Source of the DNA: Paraclostridium tenue
GTDB lineage: Bacteria > Bacillota > Clostridia > Peptostreptococcales > Peptostreptococcaceae
DNA length: 64,000 nt
Assembly (NCBI RefSeq): GCF_039521565.1
Contig: NZ_BAAACP010000004.1
Coordinates: 62,001 to 126,000 of the forward strand
Direction: 5' to 3'
A model generated the notes under the pieces. The model was not told the origin of the DNA. It worked only from the letters and a program-made list of their open reading frames with translations, and searched no databases. Shown piece after piece: positions 15,994 to 25,290 of the stretch. The translations under genes and the position numbers were made by a program. The number at the start of each line of letters is the position of its first letter. Within the stretch, counting starts at the first letter, position 1.

Positions 15994-16992
15994 ATGAAAA
16001 GAGTAAACGTTGCGATAGTTGGAGCCACTGGTATGGTTGGAAGAACTTTTTTAAAGGTATTAGAAGAGAGAAATTTCCCAATAGATAATTTATATTTATT
16101 TTCTTCAGCTAGATCAGCAGGGTCTAAAGTAGAATTTAAAGGAAAAGAATATACAGTAGAAGAACTAAATGAAAATTCATTTGATAGAGATATACAAATA
16201 GCACTTTTCTCAGCAGGAGGAAGTGTAAGTGAAAAGTACGCACCAATAGCTGCCTCAAAAGGTGTAGTTGTTGTAGATAACTCAAGCGCATGGAGAATGG
16301 ATGAAAATGTACCTTTAGTAGTTCCTGAGGTTAATCCAGAAGCTGTTAAAGAACATAAAGGTATAATAGCAAATCCAAATTGTTCTACTATACAAGCAAT
16401 GGTGCCATTAAAACCTCTTAATGACAAGTACAATATAAAAAGAATAGTATATTCAACATATCAAGCAGTATCAGGTTCTGGAGTAAAAGGAACTAAAGAT
16501 TTAGAAGATGGAATAAAAGGATTAGAAAATAAATTCTATCCACATCCTATAGCATATAACTGCTTACCACACATAGATGTATTTATGGATAATGGATACA
16601 CAAAAGAAGAAATGAAAATGATAAATGAAACTATGAAAATTTTAAATGACTATGATTTAAAAATCACAGCAACTACAGTAAGAGTACCTGTAGTAAATGG
16701 ACATAGTGAATCTATAAATGTAGAGTTTGAAAAAGATTTTGATATAGAAGAATTAAAAGCTTTACTAGCAAACTCACAAGGATTAGAATTAGTAGATGAT
16801 ATAGAAAATAATGTATATCCTACAGCTTTTGAACTTAGTGGAAGAGATGAAGTATTTGTAGGTAGAGTAAGAAGAGACTTTAGCGTAGACAGTGGTATAA
16901 ATATGTGGGTAGTAGCTGACAATATAAGAAAAGGTGCTGCTACAAATGCTGTACAAATTGCTGAACTTCTTTTAAAATATGATTTAGTATAA
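15994..16992 (+). CDS. asd: Aspartate-semialdehyde dehydrogenase
   Basis: Reduces aspartyl phosphate to aspartate semialdehyde with NADPH, the branch point to lysine/diaminopimelate and threonine/methionine. It is 332 residues from ATG 15994. The NADP loop VGATGMVGRTFL, the catalytic cysteine C130 in NPNCSTIQ and the VNGHSESI histidine region are all seen. The longer open frame from 15913 adds 27 residues with no ribosome binding site and is rejected; AAGAGG lies 10 bp before the chosen ATG. It is the first gene of an asd-dapA-dapB-dapH operon. Confidence 0.95.
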   Translation: MKRVNVAIVGATGMVGRTFLKVLEERNFPIDNLYLFSSARSAGSKVEFKGKEYTVEELNENSFDRDIQIALFSAGGSVSEKYAPIAASKGVVVVDNSSAWRMDENVPLVVPEVNPEAVKEHKGIIANPNCSTIQAMVPLKPLNDKYNIKRIVYSTYQAVSGSGVKGTKDLEDGIKGLENKFYPHPIAYNCLPHIDVFMDNGYTKEEMKMINETMKILNDYDLKITATTVRVPVVNGHSESINVEFEKDFDIEELKALLANSQGLELVDDIENNVYPTAFELSGRDEVFVGRVRRDFSVDSGINMWVVADNIRKGAATNAVQIAELLLKYDLV

Positions 16993-17011
16993 AAATTAGG
17001 AGGTATTGAGT

Positions 17012-17890
17012 ATGTTATTTAAGGGTTCTGGAGTTGCTTTAGTTACTCCTTTTAACGAAGATGGTGTAGATTTTGAAAAACTTGGAGAATTAATAGAATA
17101 TCATATAGAAAATAACACAGATGCATTAATAGTTTGTGGAACTACTGGAGAATCTACAACAATGTCTGATGAAGAACAGTTTGCTGTAATAGATTTTACT
17201 GTAAAAAAAGTTAATAAAAGAATACCAGTTATAGCAGGTACAGGTTCTAATGATACTATGCATTCAGTTTACTTATGCCAAGAAGCTGAAAAATTAGGAG
17301 CAGATGGACTTTTAGTAATAACTCCTTATTACAACAAAACAAATCAAAGAGGTCTTAAACTTCACTTTGAAACTATAGCAGCTAGTACAGAACTACCAAT
17401 TATATTATACAATGTTCCAGGAAGAACAGGAGTTAATATAAAACCTAGTGTAATAGCAGAACTTGCAAAAATAGAAAATATAGTAGCTGTTAAAGAAGCT
17501 AGTGGAGATATAGCACAAGTAGCAGAAATAGCTAGATTAGTGCCAGAAGGTTTTGCAATATACTCAGGAAATGATGATTCTATATTACCACTTTTATCAC
17601 TTGGTGGAGTTGGAGTTATATCTGTAGTTGCAAATATTTGCCCAAAAGAAACTCATGATTTAGTAGAAAAATTCTTAAATGGTGACGTTAAAGGTTCAAG
17701 AGAACTACAACTGGGTATGAAAGCATTAATAGATAAATTATTTATAGAAGTTAATCCTATACCAGTAAAAACTGCTATGAATATATTAGGATTTGAAGTT
17801 GGAGATTTAAGATTACCACTTGCTCCTATGGAAGAAAATAATTTAAAAGCTTTAAGAGACGAACTTGTAAACTACGGTTTTGAGTTTTAG
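17012..17890 (+). CDS. dapA: 4-hydroxy-tetrahydrodipicolinate synthase
   Basis: Condenses pyruvate with aspartate semialdehyde, the first committed step of the diaminopimelate pathway. It is 292 residues from ATG 17012, chosen because TAGGAGG is 8 bp upstream; an in-frame TTG two codons earlier is too close to that site. The Schiff-base lysine is K161 in VAVKEASGD, with Y133 in ILYNVPGRTG and the TT pair in CGTTGEST. The TIM-barrel length is normal. It follows asd by 19 bp. Confidence 0.96.
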   Translation: MLFKGSGVALVTPFNEDGVDFEKLGELIEYHIENNTDALIVCGTTGESTTMSDEEQFAVIDFTVKKVNKRIPVIAGTGSNDTMHSVYLCQEAEKLGADGLLVITPYYNKTNQRGLKLHFETIAASTELPIILYNVPGRTGVNIKPSVIAELAKIENIVAVKEASGDIAQVAEIARLVPEGFAIYSGNDDSILPLLSLGGVGVISVVANICPKETHDLVEKFLNGDVKGSRELQLGMKALIDKLFIEVNPIPVKTAMNILGFEVGDLRLPLAPMEENNLKALRDELVNYGFEF

Positions 17891-17900
17891 GAGGATTAAA

Positions 17901-18647
17901 ATGATAAAGGTTATAGTAAATGGTTCACTTGGTAAGATGGGAAAAGTTCTTACTAGATGTGTAAATGAAGATAAAGATACAGAGTTAGTTTGTGGGTGTT
18001 CTATGCCAACAGGAGAAACTGCTGACTATAAATTATATAATAAAATGAGTGAGATAAAAGAAGAAGCTGATGTTATAATAGACTTTTCACATTTCTCTGC
18101 ACTTGATGATGTGTTAAGCTATGCACTTAAAACAAAAACACCTTTAGTAATAGCTACAACAGGATTTACTAAAGAGCAATTAGAACAAATAAAAGAAGCT
18201 TCAAAAATAATACCAATATTCCATTCTTCTAATATGTCTTTAGGAGTTAATGTAATGCTAAAACTTGTAAAAGAAGCGGCAAAGGCATTAAAGGGATTTG
18301 ATATAGAAATAATAGAAAAACACCACAATAAAAAAGTTGATGCACCAAGTGGAACAGCTATAATGGTTGCCAATGCAGTTAAAGAAGTTTTACCAGAAGT
18401 TAATTATAACTACGGAAGACACGGAAGAGATGCCAAGAGAATGGAAAATGAAGTTGGTATACATGCTGTAAGAGGTGGAACAATAGTTGGAGAACACGAA
18501 GCTATATTTGCAGGATTAGATGAAGAAGTTATGATAAGTCATAGAGCTCAATCTAAAGATATATTTGCAAATGGAGCTATAACAGCAGCTAAGTATTTAG
18601 TTAATAAAGAAGCTGGATACTACAATATGGACGATATGCTAAGCTAA
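17901..18647 (+). CDS. dapB: 4-hydroxy-tetrahydrodipicolinate reductase
   Basis: Reduces the DapA product with NAD(P)H. It is 248 residues from ATG 17901, which has GGAGG 8 bp upstream; the longer frame start inside dapA is rejected. The N-terminal dinucleotide loop is VNGSLGKMGK. The family signature with catalytic histidine and lysine is EKHHNKKVDAPSGTA. It lies 10 bp after dapA and 14 bp before dapH. Confidence 0.95.
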   Translation: MIKVIVNGSLGKMGKVLTRCVNEDKDTELVCGCSMPTGETADYKLYNKMSEIKEEADVIIDFSHFSALDDVLSYALKTKTPLVIATTGFTKEQLEQIKEASKIIPIFHSSNMSLGVNVMLKLVKEAAKALKGFDIEIIEKHHNKKVDAPSGTAIMVANAVKEVLPEVNYNYGRHGRDAKRMENEVGIHAVRGGTIVGEHEAIFAGLDEEVMISHRAQSKDIFANGAITAAKYLVNKEAGYYNMDDMLS

Positions 18648-18661
18648 TTAGGAGGTAACGA

Positions 18662-19375
18662 ATGATAAATTTAAATGACGCATACGAAATAGCAAGATAT
18701 ATAAAGACAGTTGAGAAGAAGACTCCAGTAAAAGTTTATGTGAACGGAGATTTAAAAGCTGAGTCAACTGAAGATTACAAAGTATTTGGAAACAACGGTT
18801 CATTCACTATAATAGGAGACTATGAGGCAATAAAGCCAGTTTTAGATGCTCAAAAGGATAAGTTAGTTGATATACACATGGAATATGACAGAAGAAACTC
18901 TGCAATACCAATGTATAACTACTTACATGAGCATGCAAGAATAGAGCCAGGTGCTTATATAAGAGACATGGTTACTATAGGTAAAAATGCTGTAGTAATG
19001 ATGGGGGCAGTTATAAACATAGGAGCAGTAGTTGGAGAAGGTTCTATGGTAGATATGAACGCTGTAATAGGAGCTAGAGGAACACTTGGTAAAAATGTTC
19101 ACCTTGGAGCTGGGGCAGTAGTTGCAGGTGTGTTAGAGCCACCTTCAGCAGATCCAGTTATAGTAGAAGATAATGCAATGATAGGTGCTAATGCAGTAAT
19201 ACTTGAAGGTGTTAGAATAGGAGAAGGTGCAGTTGTAGCTGCTGGTTCTGTAGTTACTGAAAATGTTCCTGCTGGAGCAGTTGTTGCTGGTTCTCCTGCA
19301 AAAATAATAAAAATGAAAGATGAAAAAACTGCTGATAAAACAAAATTAATGGATGATTTAAGAAATCTAGACTAA
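18662..19375 (+). CDS. dapH: Tetrahydrodipicolinate N-acetyltransferase
   Basis: Acetylates tetrahydrodipicolinate using acetyl-CoA, the first step of the acetylase branch found in Firmicutes. It is 237 residues: an alpha/beta N-terminal domain to about 90, then left-handed beta-helix hexapeptide repeats (GKNAVVMMGAVINIGAVVGE and similar) to about 215. The length and the Firmicute operon context favour DapH over the succinylase DapD. The aminotransferase and deacetylase needed to finish the pathway are not in this window. Confidence 0.92.
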   Translation: MINLNDAYEIARYIKTVEKKTPVKVYVNGDLKAESTEDYKVFGNNGSFTIIGDYEAIKPVLDAQKDKLVDIHMEYDRRNSAIPMYNYLHEHARIEPGAYIRDMVTIGKNAVVMMGAVINIGAVVGEGSMVDMNAVIGARGTLGKNVHLGAGAVVAGVLEPPSADPVIVEDNAMIGANAVILEGVRIGEGAVVAAGSVVTENVPAGAVVAGSPAKIIKMKDEKTADKTKLMDDLRNLD

Positions 19376-19376
19376 T

Positions 19377-19417
19377 AAAAAATAAGGTCATAAAAATATG
19401 ACCTTATTTTTTTGTAT
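19377..19417 (+). terminator. Terminator of the asd-dap operon
   Basis: AAAAAATAAGGTCATA (19377-19392) pairs with 19397-19412 around AAAA, and a T run continues. Confidence 0.92.
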
Positions 19418-19462
19418 TAATTTAAAGTTATTAAATTTAAAAACATCAAGTATTTTAGTTAA

Positions 19463-19491
19463 TTGACGTATAATTAATAGAACTATATGGT
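19463..19491 (+). promoter_or_regulatory. Candidate promoter of the late flagellar operon
   Basis: TTGACG (19463-19468) with TATGGT (19486-19491) at 17 bp would start transcription almost on the ribosome binding site. Alternatively a perfect TATAAT at 19469-19474 is the -10, with a poor -35. The two readings exclude each other. No sigma-28 consensus is seen here, fitting control by the vegetative sigma factor. Confidence 0.35.
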
Positions 19492-19503
19492 AGAGGTGAT
19501 AAA

Positions 19504-20181
19504 ATGATTGATAATATAGAATTATTTAAAATAGCATCTTTGATGTCTAATAATAGTTTTAGAAGTTGCAATTGTAGTAGTCATAATAACGGATTTGATA
19601 TGTTGTTAATAAATTTACTAGAAGCGATAGCAAGTAAAAATCAAGTATATAATATTCAAAATGTAAATATGACTGAGAATGTAAGTAAATGTGAGCACAG
19701 TTTAAATTCAAGTAAAGAGTTAGATACGGTAAACTCTATACATAATAGACATAAATTAAAGGTATGTTCTAAAAATGAAGATATAAACACTAAAATAGAA
19801 AATGCTATATCTATAGCATCGAAAAAATATGGTGTTGATGAAAAATTGATAAAATCAATAATAAAAGTTGAATCAGACTTTAATCCAAAAACTGAATCTC
19901 CAGCAGGAGCTAAAGGATTGATGCAACTTATGCCGGAAAATTGTAGAGATTTAGGAGTTACAAACCCATTTGATATTGAACAAAATATAGATGGTGGTAC
20001 AAGGCACATAAAAGAATATTTAGATAGATATCATGGTGATGTTGAGATGGCTTTAATGGCATATAATGGAGGACCTACTAGAATGATGAGAAGGGGAGTT
20101 AAGTCTTTAGAGGATATATATTTAATGCCAAAAGAAACTCAAAAATATGTTCCTAAGGTAATGAAATATTACAAAGGCTAA
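19504..20181 (+). CDS. Lytic transglycosylase (SLT domain) of the flagellar locus
   Basis: A 225-residue protein with a C-terminal SLT domain (about 98-225): catalytic E123 in KVESDFNP, AGAKGLMQLMP and LMAYNGGPTRM. The N-terminal 95 residues are polar with a small cysteine cluster (SCNCSSHN, 21-28) and a FDMLLINLLEAI helix. There is no Sec signal peptide, so it is either cytosolic or exported by the flagellar type III system, as for FlgJ-type rod muramidases. It is the first gene of the late flagellar cluster, the same position as the transglycosylase in C. difficile. AGAGGTGAT precedes the ATG. Confidence 0.88.
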   Translation: MIDNIELFKIASLMSNNSFRSCNCSSHNNGFDMLLINLLEAIASKNQVYNIQNVNMTENVSKCEHSLNSSKELDTVNSIHNRHKLKVCSKNEDINTKIENAISIASKKYGVDEKLIKSIIKVESDFNPKTESPAGAKGLMQLMPENCRDLGVTNPFDIEQNIDGGTRHIKEYLDRYHGDVEMALMAYNGGPTRMMRRGVKSLEDIYLMPKETQKYVPKVMKYYKG

Positions 20182-20237
20182 AATTTTATTTAACCTATAT
20201 ATAGTAGTATGTATGTTCCTTATTTATGGAGAAAAAT

Positions 20238-21530
20238 ATGAAAAAAAGACAACTAAAAAAAATTAAGAAAAATATATTTTTGCGTATACCAAGAAAAGAT
20301 AATCTTACAGGCTTATACAATAAAAAGTATTTTTGTAATTATATAAAATGGAAGTCAAATGGAACTATAATAAGAATTAAAATTGATGGAATAAACTTTA
20401 TAAATATTAATTATGGAGTTGAAAAAGGTAATAAGATAATAAAATTTATAGCTAAAAATTTAAACTATAAATGTAAAGATATGATTTTAGCTAGACTATC
20501 AAATTTTGCATTTGCTATATATACACCAAATGTAAATGAAGCATATATTAAAAAATTTATGAATAATATAATGGCTACATTGTTAGATAAAGTTGAAAAT
20601 AAGTATAAGATATATATTCAATTTAATATTGCAGCTGTTATATATAAAGACAAAGATTTAAATATAGAAGATGCTACTTCTAAATTGGAAGTGTGCATGT
20701 CTAGTTTGTCAAAAAAAAGAAGTGGATTTGAGATTTATAATGAAAGATATGATGATTATATAAGTATAAAATCTATAGAAGAAGCTATAAAAAAAGAAGA
20801 AATAAAATTATATTATCAACCAAAAGTTGATTTGCAAAGTGGAGAGATAGTTGGAGTAGAGGCGTTGATAAGGTGGTTTAGCTTTGAACATGGATATATA
20901 AATCCAGAAAAAATAATAGCTTTTTCAGAGGAATATGGATATATAAACATACTTGGAAAATGGATATTAGAAAAAGCCTGTGAAGATATAAAATATTTAA
21001 ATGATATAGTGAATGCAGAAATAGATTTATCGGTTAATATATCCCCAAATCAACTAGAGAATGAATTTTTTATTAAAGATTTGATAAATAGTATAAATAA
21101 AATTAATTTTAATTTTAATTTATTAAAACTAGAATTAACTGAGAGTGAAAATATAGAAGATATTATAAAAATAAACGATATAATAAACGAAATAAAAAGT
21201 ACAGGAATAAAAATATCTATAGATGATTTTGGTAAAGGGTTTAATTCTATAAATTATATAAAAAATTATAATGTAGATGAAATAAAAATAGATAAATCAT
21301 TAGTAGAATATATGAATGTAAATCCTATGTTTATCAAGAGTTTAATAAAAATGATTCATACAACTAAAGCGAAAGTTGTAGCAGAGGGAGTAGAAACTGA
21401 ATCAGAGTATTTAATGTTAAAAACTATAAATTGTGATTTAGTACAAGGGTATTATTGTTATAAACCTATGAATTTAGACGAATTAATAGATACAGTAGGA
21501 AAGTGCAAATACAAAAGTATGACAAATTAG
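20238..21530 (+). CDS. c-di-GMP phosphodiesterase with degenerate GGDEF and intact EAL domain
   Basis: About 430 residues, soluble, with no sensor or membrane segment. The GGDEF domain (about 20-170) keeps DNLTGLYNKKYF but has LSNFAF where GGDEF should be, so cyclase activity is unlikely. The EAL domain (about 180-425) keeps the catalytic motifs: GVEALIRW, ELTESEN, IDDFGKGFNS, KIDKSLV, VVAEGVETE and QGYYCYKP, so hydrolysis of c-di-GMP is expected. The ATG at 20238 has GGAG 6 bp upstream; an ATG at 20226 overlaps that site. It sits between the transglycosylase and yaaR genes of the flagellar cluster, while the early flagellar operon has a c-di-GMP riboswitch. Confidence 0.92.
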   Translation: MKKRQLKKIKKNIFLRIPRKDNLTGLYNKKYFCNYIKWKSNGTIIRIKIDGINFININYGVEKGNKIIKFIAKNLNYKCKDMILARLSNFAFAIYTPNVNEAYIKKFMNNIMATLLDKVENKYKIYIQFNIAAVIYKDKDLNIEDATSKLEVCMSSLSKKRSGFEIYNERYDDYISIKSIEEAIKKEEIKLYYQPKVDLQSGEIVGVEALIRWFSFEHGYINPEKIIAFSEEYGYINILGKWILEKACEDIKYLNDIVNAEIDLSVNISPNQLENEFFIKDLINSINKINFNFNLLKLELTESENIEDIIKINDIINEIKSTGIKISIDDFGKGFNSINYIKNYNVDEIKIDKSLVEYMNVNPMFIKSLIKMIHTTKAKVVAEGVETESEYLMLKTINCDLVQGYYCYKPMNLDELIDTVGKCKYKSMTN

Positions 21531-21559
21531 CTATAAGTTAATTTTATTAGAGGTTAATT

Positions 21560-21985
21560 ATGAAGATAAATGATTTTAAAATAGTTCAAGAAAGTGCTAG
21601 CATAGATACAAGAAAAATTAAACAGGGAATAAGTTTTAGTGAAAGTTTTAATCAAGTTAATAAATTAAAAACAAAAGAAGAAGTAGATAAATATTTAAAT
21701 CAAATAAAAGATATAGGTAAAAAGTTAATACATACAAAAGGATATACAGATGTTATTAGTTATAAACAAGCTATACAAAAATATTTAAAATCTGTAGTTG
21801 AGTATGCTTATGAAATAGATAAAAAAGATAGTTTTTGGAATCAAAACTACTTTAGAACAGTAAATGTAGTAAATGAAAAACTAGAAAGTATAACTAGAGA
21901 TTTCTTTAATAATGAAAAAGAAAATATAGATATGGCATCACAAATTGATGAAATTAATGGACTTTTAATTGATTTATATTTATAA
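21560..21985 (+). CDS. YaaR family (DUF327) protein
   Basis: A 141-residue soluble helical protein. The pattern LNQIKDIGKKLIHTKGYTDVISYKQAIQKYLKSVV followed by the C-terminal IDEINGLLIDLYL (given here as family features, in overlapping parts) matches Bacillus YaaR. The function of YaaR is not established. In C. difficile a gene of the same kind is second in the late flagellar cluster, so a flagellar role is plausible. AGAGG before the ATG is a modest binding site. Confidence 0.75.
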   Translation: MKINDFKIVQESASIDTRKIKQGISFSESFNQVNKLKTKEEVDKYLNQIKDIGKKLIHTKGYTDVISYKQAIQKYLKSVVEYAYEIDKKDSFWNQNYFRTVNVVNEKLESITRDFFNNEKENIDMASQIDEINGLLIDLYL

Positions 21986-22004
21986 GATATAAGGAGATAA
22001 ATTT

Positions 22005-22328
22005 ATGCAAAATGAAAAACAAACAAAAGAAGTTTATGAACCTAAATTTGAACAATTAGAATTAGGTGAATTAGAACCTATAAATGCTATAGAATCTATA
22101 TCAGAAGCAAAGATGGAACTAGAAGTTTTAGTAGGATCTACTCGTGAAAAAATAGAAAAAATAGTTAATTTTAAGGTTGGGGATGTAATACAACTTGAAA
22201 AAAGTTTAGAAGATCCTTTAGATATAAATGTAAATGGAGTTAATATAGCAAGTGGAGAAAGTATGATAATTCATGATAGGATAGCAGTAAGGTTATCAAA
22301 AATAAAATCAATGCAAGAAGAATATTAA
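22005..22328 (+). CDS. fliN: FliN-like flagellar motor switch protein (SpoA domain)
   Basis: A 107-residue protein whose C-terminal 70 residues form a SpoA/surface-presentation domain: LEVLVGSTREKIEKIVNFKVGDVIQLEK and DPLDINVNGVNIASGES. This is the FliN pattern of the C-ring. In C. difficile one FliN-like gene lies at this place and another next to fliM. Here the second place holds only a remnant (53901-54093), so this may be the sole FliN in the locus. Start: AAGGAG, then ATG. Confidence 0.82.
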   Translation: MQNEKQTKEVYEPKFEQLELGELEPINAIESISEAKMELEVLVGSTREKIEKIVNFKVGDVIQLEKSLEDPLDINVNGVNIASGESMIIHDRIAVRLSKIKSMQEEY

Positions 22329-22348
22329 AATTCTTGAGGAGGTATATT

Positions 22349-22609
22349 TTGAAAGTTAGCAATGATGTAAAAATAGCGTTCAATAATATATATAAAATGG
22401 ATAAAATAAAAAATTATAATAATTATAAAAACAAAAATAAAACAGATACATTAGAACTATCTGAATTAGGTAAATACTTAAGTAAAGTTAATTCAAAAGA
22501 AGAATCAATGGATATGGAAAAAATTAATAGATTAAAAAAACAAATTGAAAGTGGAACTTACAAAGTAAATTCTAGAGATTTAGCAAAGAAGATAATTGAA
22601 AAACTTTAG
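22349..22609 (+). CDS. flgM: Anti-sigma-28 factor
   Basis: Holds SigD inactive until hook completion, then is exported. About 86 residues from TTG 22349, which has GAGGAGG 6 bp upstream; the longer frame from 22334 overlaps that site. The C-terminal region KINRLKKQIESGTYKVNSRDLAKKIIEKL (read in two parts) is the sigma-binding helix of FlgM: the GTYKV-x-x-x-x-LAKKI pattern is diagnostic. Its target sigD is in the same window at 51181. It is 20 bp after fliN and 12 bp before flgN. Confidence 0.9.
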   Translation: MKVSNDVKIAFNNIYKMDKIKNYNNYKNKNKTDTLELSELGKYLSKVNSKEESMDMEKINRLKKQIESGTYKVNSRDLAKKIIEKL

Positions 22610-22621
22610 GAGGAAAAAGAT

Positions 22622-23035
22622 TTGAACCCTGAATTAAAAGTTATAATATATGAACAAAGAAAGTTATTTAAAAAATTATTAAATTTATTAGATGAACAGC
22701 ATGAGTTCATAATTAATAAAGAAGTAACAAAGATGGATAAAATAGCTAAAGATTTAGAGAATATATCAAGAGATATAGCTAAGTTAGAAATACAAAGAAG
22801 AAATATAATTACAGAAGAAATTAGTATGAGTTCTTTAATTGAAAATTGTGATGATGAGAAAATTAAAGAAGCATATGAAGAAATAAAATCAAATATAAAA
22901 ATGATTGAATTGCAAAAAGAAGCAAATCAAACTATTTTAAAACAAAGATTATTTTTTACAAAAAAAATGATGAATGTTATAAAACCAAATCAAGGAATAG
23001 GTACTTACAATGCTTATGGGCAAGTAGGCAAATAG
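22622..23035 (+). CDS. flgN: Export chaperone for hook-filament junction proteins
   Basis: A 137-residue, highly charged, coiled-coil protein. FlgN binds FlgK and FlgL before export. Sequence similarity is weak in this family, so the call relies on length, helicity and its place between flgM and flgK. The start is TTG with AGGAGG 8 bp upstream. No alternative function is suggested by sequence. Confidence 0.8.
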   Translation: MNPELKVIIYEQRKLFKKLLNLLDEQHEFIINKEVTKMDKIAKDLENISRDIAKLEIQRRNIITEEISMSSLIENCDDEKIKEAYEEIKSNIKMIELQKEANQTILKQRLFFTKKMMNVIKPNQGIGTYNAYGQVGK

Positions 23036-23053
23036 GAGAAATGGAGAGAAACT

Positions 23054-24328
23054 ATGACAGGATTATTAGGTAGCTTACAATCAGCAAGAACAGGAATGAG
23101 TGTAAGTCAAGCATCAATACAAACAACTTCTCATAATATCAATAATATGAATACTCCTGGGTATTCAAGACAAAAAGTAGAACAAAGTGCAAGGAGTGCA
23201 TATAGTTATCCAGGATATAACAGTACTTTAGGTGCAGGTCAACTGGGTACAGGAGTTGAAGCTACAGACATTACTAGAATTAGAAATACTTTTTATGATT
23301 TTCAATTTAGAAGTGAAAGTCACAATTATGGAGAAATACAGATTAAATATGATCACTATACTAATATGGAAACAATATTTAATGAACCTTCAGAAAATGG
23401 AATATCAGCATCTATAAATAATTTCTTTATAGGTTGGCAAGAGCTTTCTAAAAATGAAAAAGATAAAGGAGCAAAAGATATAGTTATACAAAATAGTGAC
23501 TATCTATCAAAAAAAATAAATCAAGCTTATAATAAATTAGATAAATTAAGCGAAGGTGCTCAAATAAAATTAAATGAAAATATAAAAGAAATAAATGGTA
23601 AATTAGATCAATTAAAAGAATTAGAAAGACATATAAAACTAGTCCAAGGAAGTGGGAAATCTCCTAATGATTTATTAGATGAAAGAGATAAAATTTTAGA
23701 TGATCTAAGTTTTAAAATGAATATTCAAGATGAAGATGTTCAAAAGTTATTAAAAGAAAAGTTAGAAAATGGAAAAGATATAACAGAAGCAGATCTTAAA
23801 GGAATAAAAGGTGTATCGGGTGAAATAAAAGGTTCACTGGATATGATAGATAAGATAAATGGCTTTAAAGATGATGTGAAAAAATTAGCTGAAGGTATAA
23901 AAGATAATGTAAATAAGATTTTAGGAATTGATTTTTTTGAAGTTGCAGATAAGCCAATATTAAAAGTAAAAGATGATATATTAAGCAAAAAAACAGATAT
24001 AAATGTGTCATCAGAAATAGCACAAAAGATATATAAATTAAAAGGTGAAAAAGTATCTATAGGTGGAGAAAATATCACTATAAACAATTTTTATAATGAT
24101 ATAATTCAAAGGTTAGGAAATGAAACTCAAGAAGTTATAAGAAATGAAAAAAATCAAAGTAAAATTTTAAAAGATGTTGATAATTCAAGACTTAACGTAT
24201 CTGGAGTAACTTTAGATGAAGAAATGATAAACTTAGTTCAATTCCAACATGCATATAATGCAAGTGCTAAAGTGATTTCAACTATAGACTCATTATTAAA
24301 TGTTGTAGTAAATGGATTAATAAGATAA
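23054..24328 (+). CDS. flgK: Flagellar hook-associated protein 1
   Basis: First hook-filament junction protein. It is 424 residues. The N-terminal D0 helix is LGSLQSARTGMSVSQASIQTTSHNINNMNTPGYSRQ (rod/hook consensus, quoted in part: NINNMNTPGYSRQ). The C-terminal helix has VSGVTLDEEMINLVQFQHAYNASAKVI in the same sense, the ELVNLIRFQ-like packing motif. The length is at the short end for FlgK because the variable middle domain is small. It is secreted by the flagellar export system and has no Sec signal. Confidence 0.95.
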   Translation: MTGLLGSLQSARTGMSVSQASIQTTSHNINNMNTPGYSRQKVEQSARSAYSYPGYNSTLGAGQLGTGVEATDITRIRNTFYDFQFRSESHNYGEIQIKYDHYTNMETIFNEPSENGISASINNFFIGWQELSKNEKDKGAKDIVIQNSDYLSKKINQAYNKLDKLSEGAQIKLNENIKEINGKLDQLKELERHIKLVQGSGKSPNDLLDERDKILDDLSFKMNIQDEDVQKLLKEKLENGKDITEADLKGIKGVSGEIKGSLDMIDKINGFKDDVKKLAEGIKDNVNKILGIDFFEVADKPILKVKDDILSKKTDINVSSEIAQKIYKLKGEKVSIGGENITINNFYNDIIQRLGNETQEVIRNEKNQSKILKDVDNSRLNVSGVTLDEEMINLVQFQHAYNASAKVISTIDSLLNVVVNGLIR

Positions 24329-24342
24329 CTTAGGAGGCAGGT

Positions 24343-25275
24343 ATGAGAATAACAGATTCTTCAATGATTAGAAATCATATGTATGATACGCAACAAAGCT
24401 TACAAAGAAGGGATGCTATAAATAGACAACTTGATTCAGGAAAACAAATTAACAGAGTGTCAGATGATCCGCACAAGGCCATTAAAATAATGAATTTAAA
24501 CAATGAAATTAAATATACAGAAAAGTATAATCAAAATATAGATGAAATAGCAGGTTGGATGAATAATACGGATGCAACTCTAGCAGAAGTTGGGAATACT
24601 CTAGGAGAAATAAAAATCAATTTATTAAAAGTAGGTAATGGAACTTACTCAGATGAAGAAATGAAAGCTATACACGCAGAACTAAATGAAAAAATTAAAG
24701 AACTAGCAGAATCATTAAATACTTCACATGGTGGAAGACATATGTTTTGTGGAACTGAAGTTGATGAAGTTCCAGTATCATTTGAAGAAAAAGATGGAGT
24801 TGTTACATTAAAATTAAATCCAGCTGTAAATAATAAAGATTTAAAAGCTGAAATTTCAGATGGAATAACTATGGATTATAATGTTTCAGCTAAAGAAATT
24901 TTTGAAAATGATGGGAAAAATTATTTAGATCAAATAAATAATTTATCAAAACTTATGAATGATATATCAAATGGTAAAGACGTAGAAAAAAATAAAAAAG
25001 AATTACTAGGAACTGTAAAAGATGATATAGATAAACTTTTTAATCATACTGTAGATACAAGAACTACCTTTGGAGTTAGAGTAAATACTGCAGAAAAAAT
25101 AAAAGATTTTAATGATGATAATATATTAAATATGAAAGGTGTATTATCTTTAGACCAAGATGTAGACCATGTAAATAAATTTATAGAATTAAAATCAGCA
25201 GAAATGCTTTATAATATATCAATTCAAGTTGGGTCAAAATTAATACAACCTAGTGTAATGGATTATTTAAGATAG
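24343..25275 (+). CDS. flgL: Flagellar hook-associated protein 3
   Basis: Second junction protein, 310 residues. The N-terminal flagellin-like D0/D1 region shows LQRRDAINRQLDSGKQINRVSDDP, the typical SGKxINRxSDDP motif, and the C-terminal helix ends the protein as in flagellins. AGGAGGC precedes the ATG, 14 bp after flgK. Confidence 0.93.
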   Translation: MRITDSSMIRNHMYDTQQSLQRRDAINRQLDSGKQINRVSDDPHKAIKIMNLNNEIKYTEKYNQNIDEIAGWMNNTDATLAEVGNTLGEIKINLLKVGNGTYSDEEMKAIHAELNEKIKELAESLNTSHGGRHMFCGTEVDEVPVSFEEKDGVVTLKLNPAVNNKDLKAEISDGITMDYNVSAKEIFENDGKNYLDQINNLSKLMNDISNGKDVEKNKKELLGTVKDDIDKLFNHTVDTRTTFGVRVNTAEKIKDFNDDNILNMKGVLSLDQDVDHVNKFIELKSAEMLYNISIQVGSKLIQPSVMDYLR

Positions 25276-25290
25276 TCAGGAGGAGTAATT

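Noticed and set aside
15974..16010. Lysine-riboswitch-like string (AGAGGCGCATAGATATGAAAAGAGTAA) at the start of asd
   Set aside because: It resembles the 5' part of an L-box, but the rest of the aptamer is missing and the sequence is the ribosome binding site and first codons of asd.
15960..16433. 157-residue minus-strand open frame over asd
   Set aside because: Shadow of a well-supported gene; serine/threonine-rich, with no binding site and no family resemblance.
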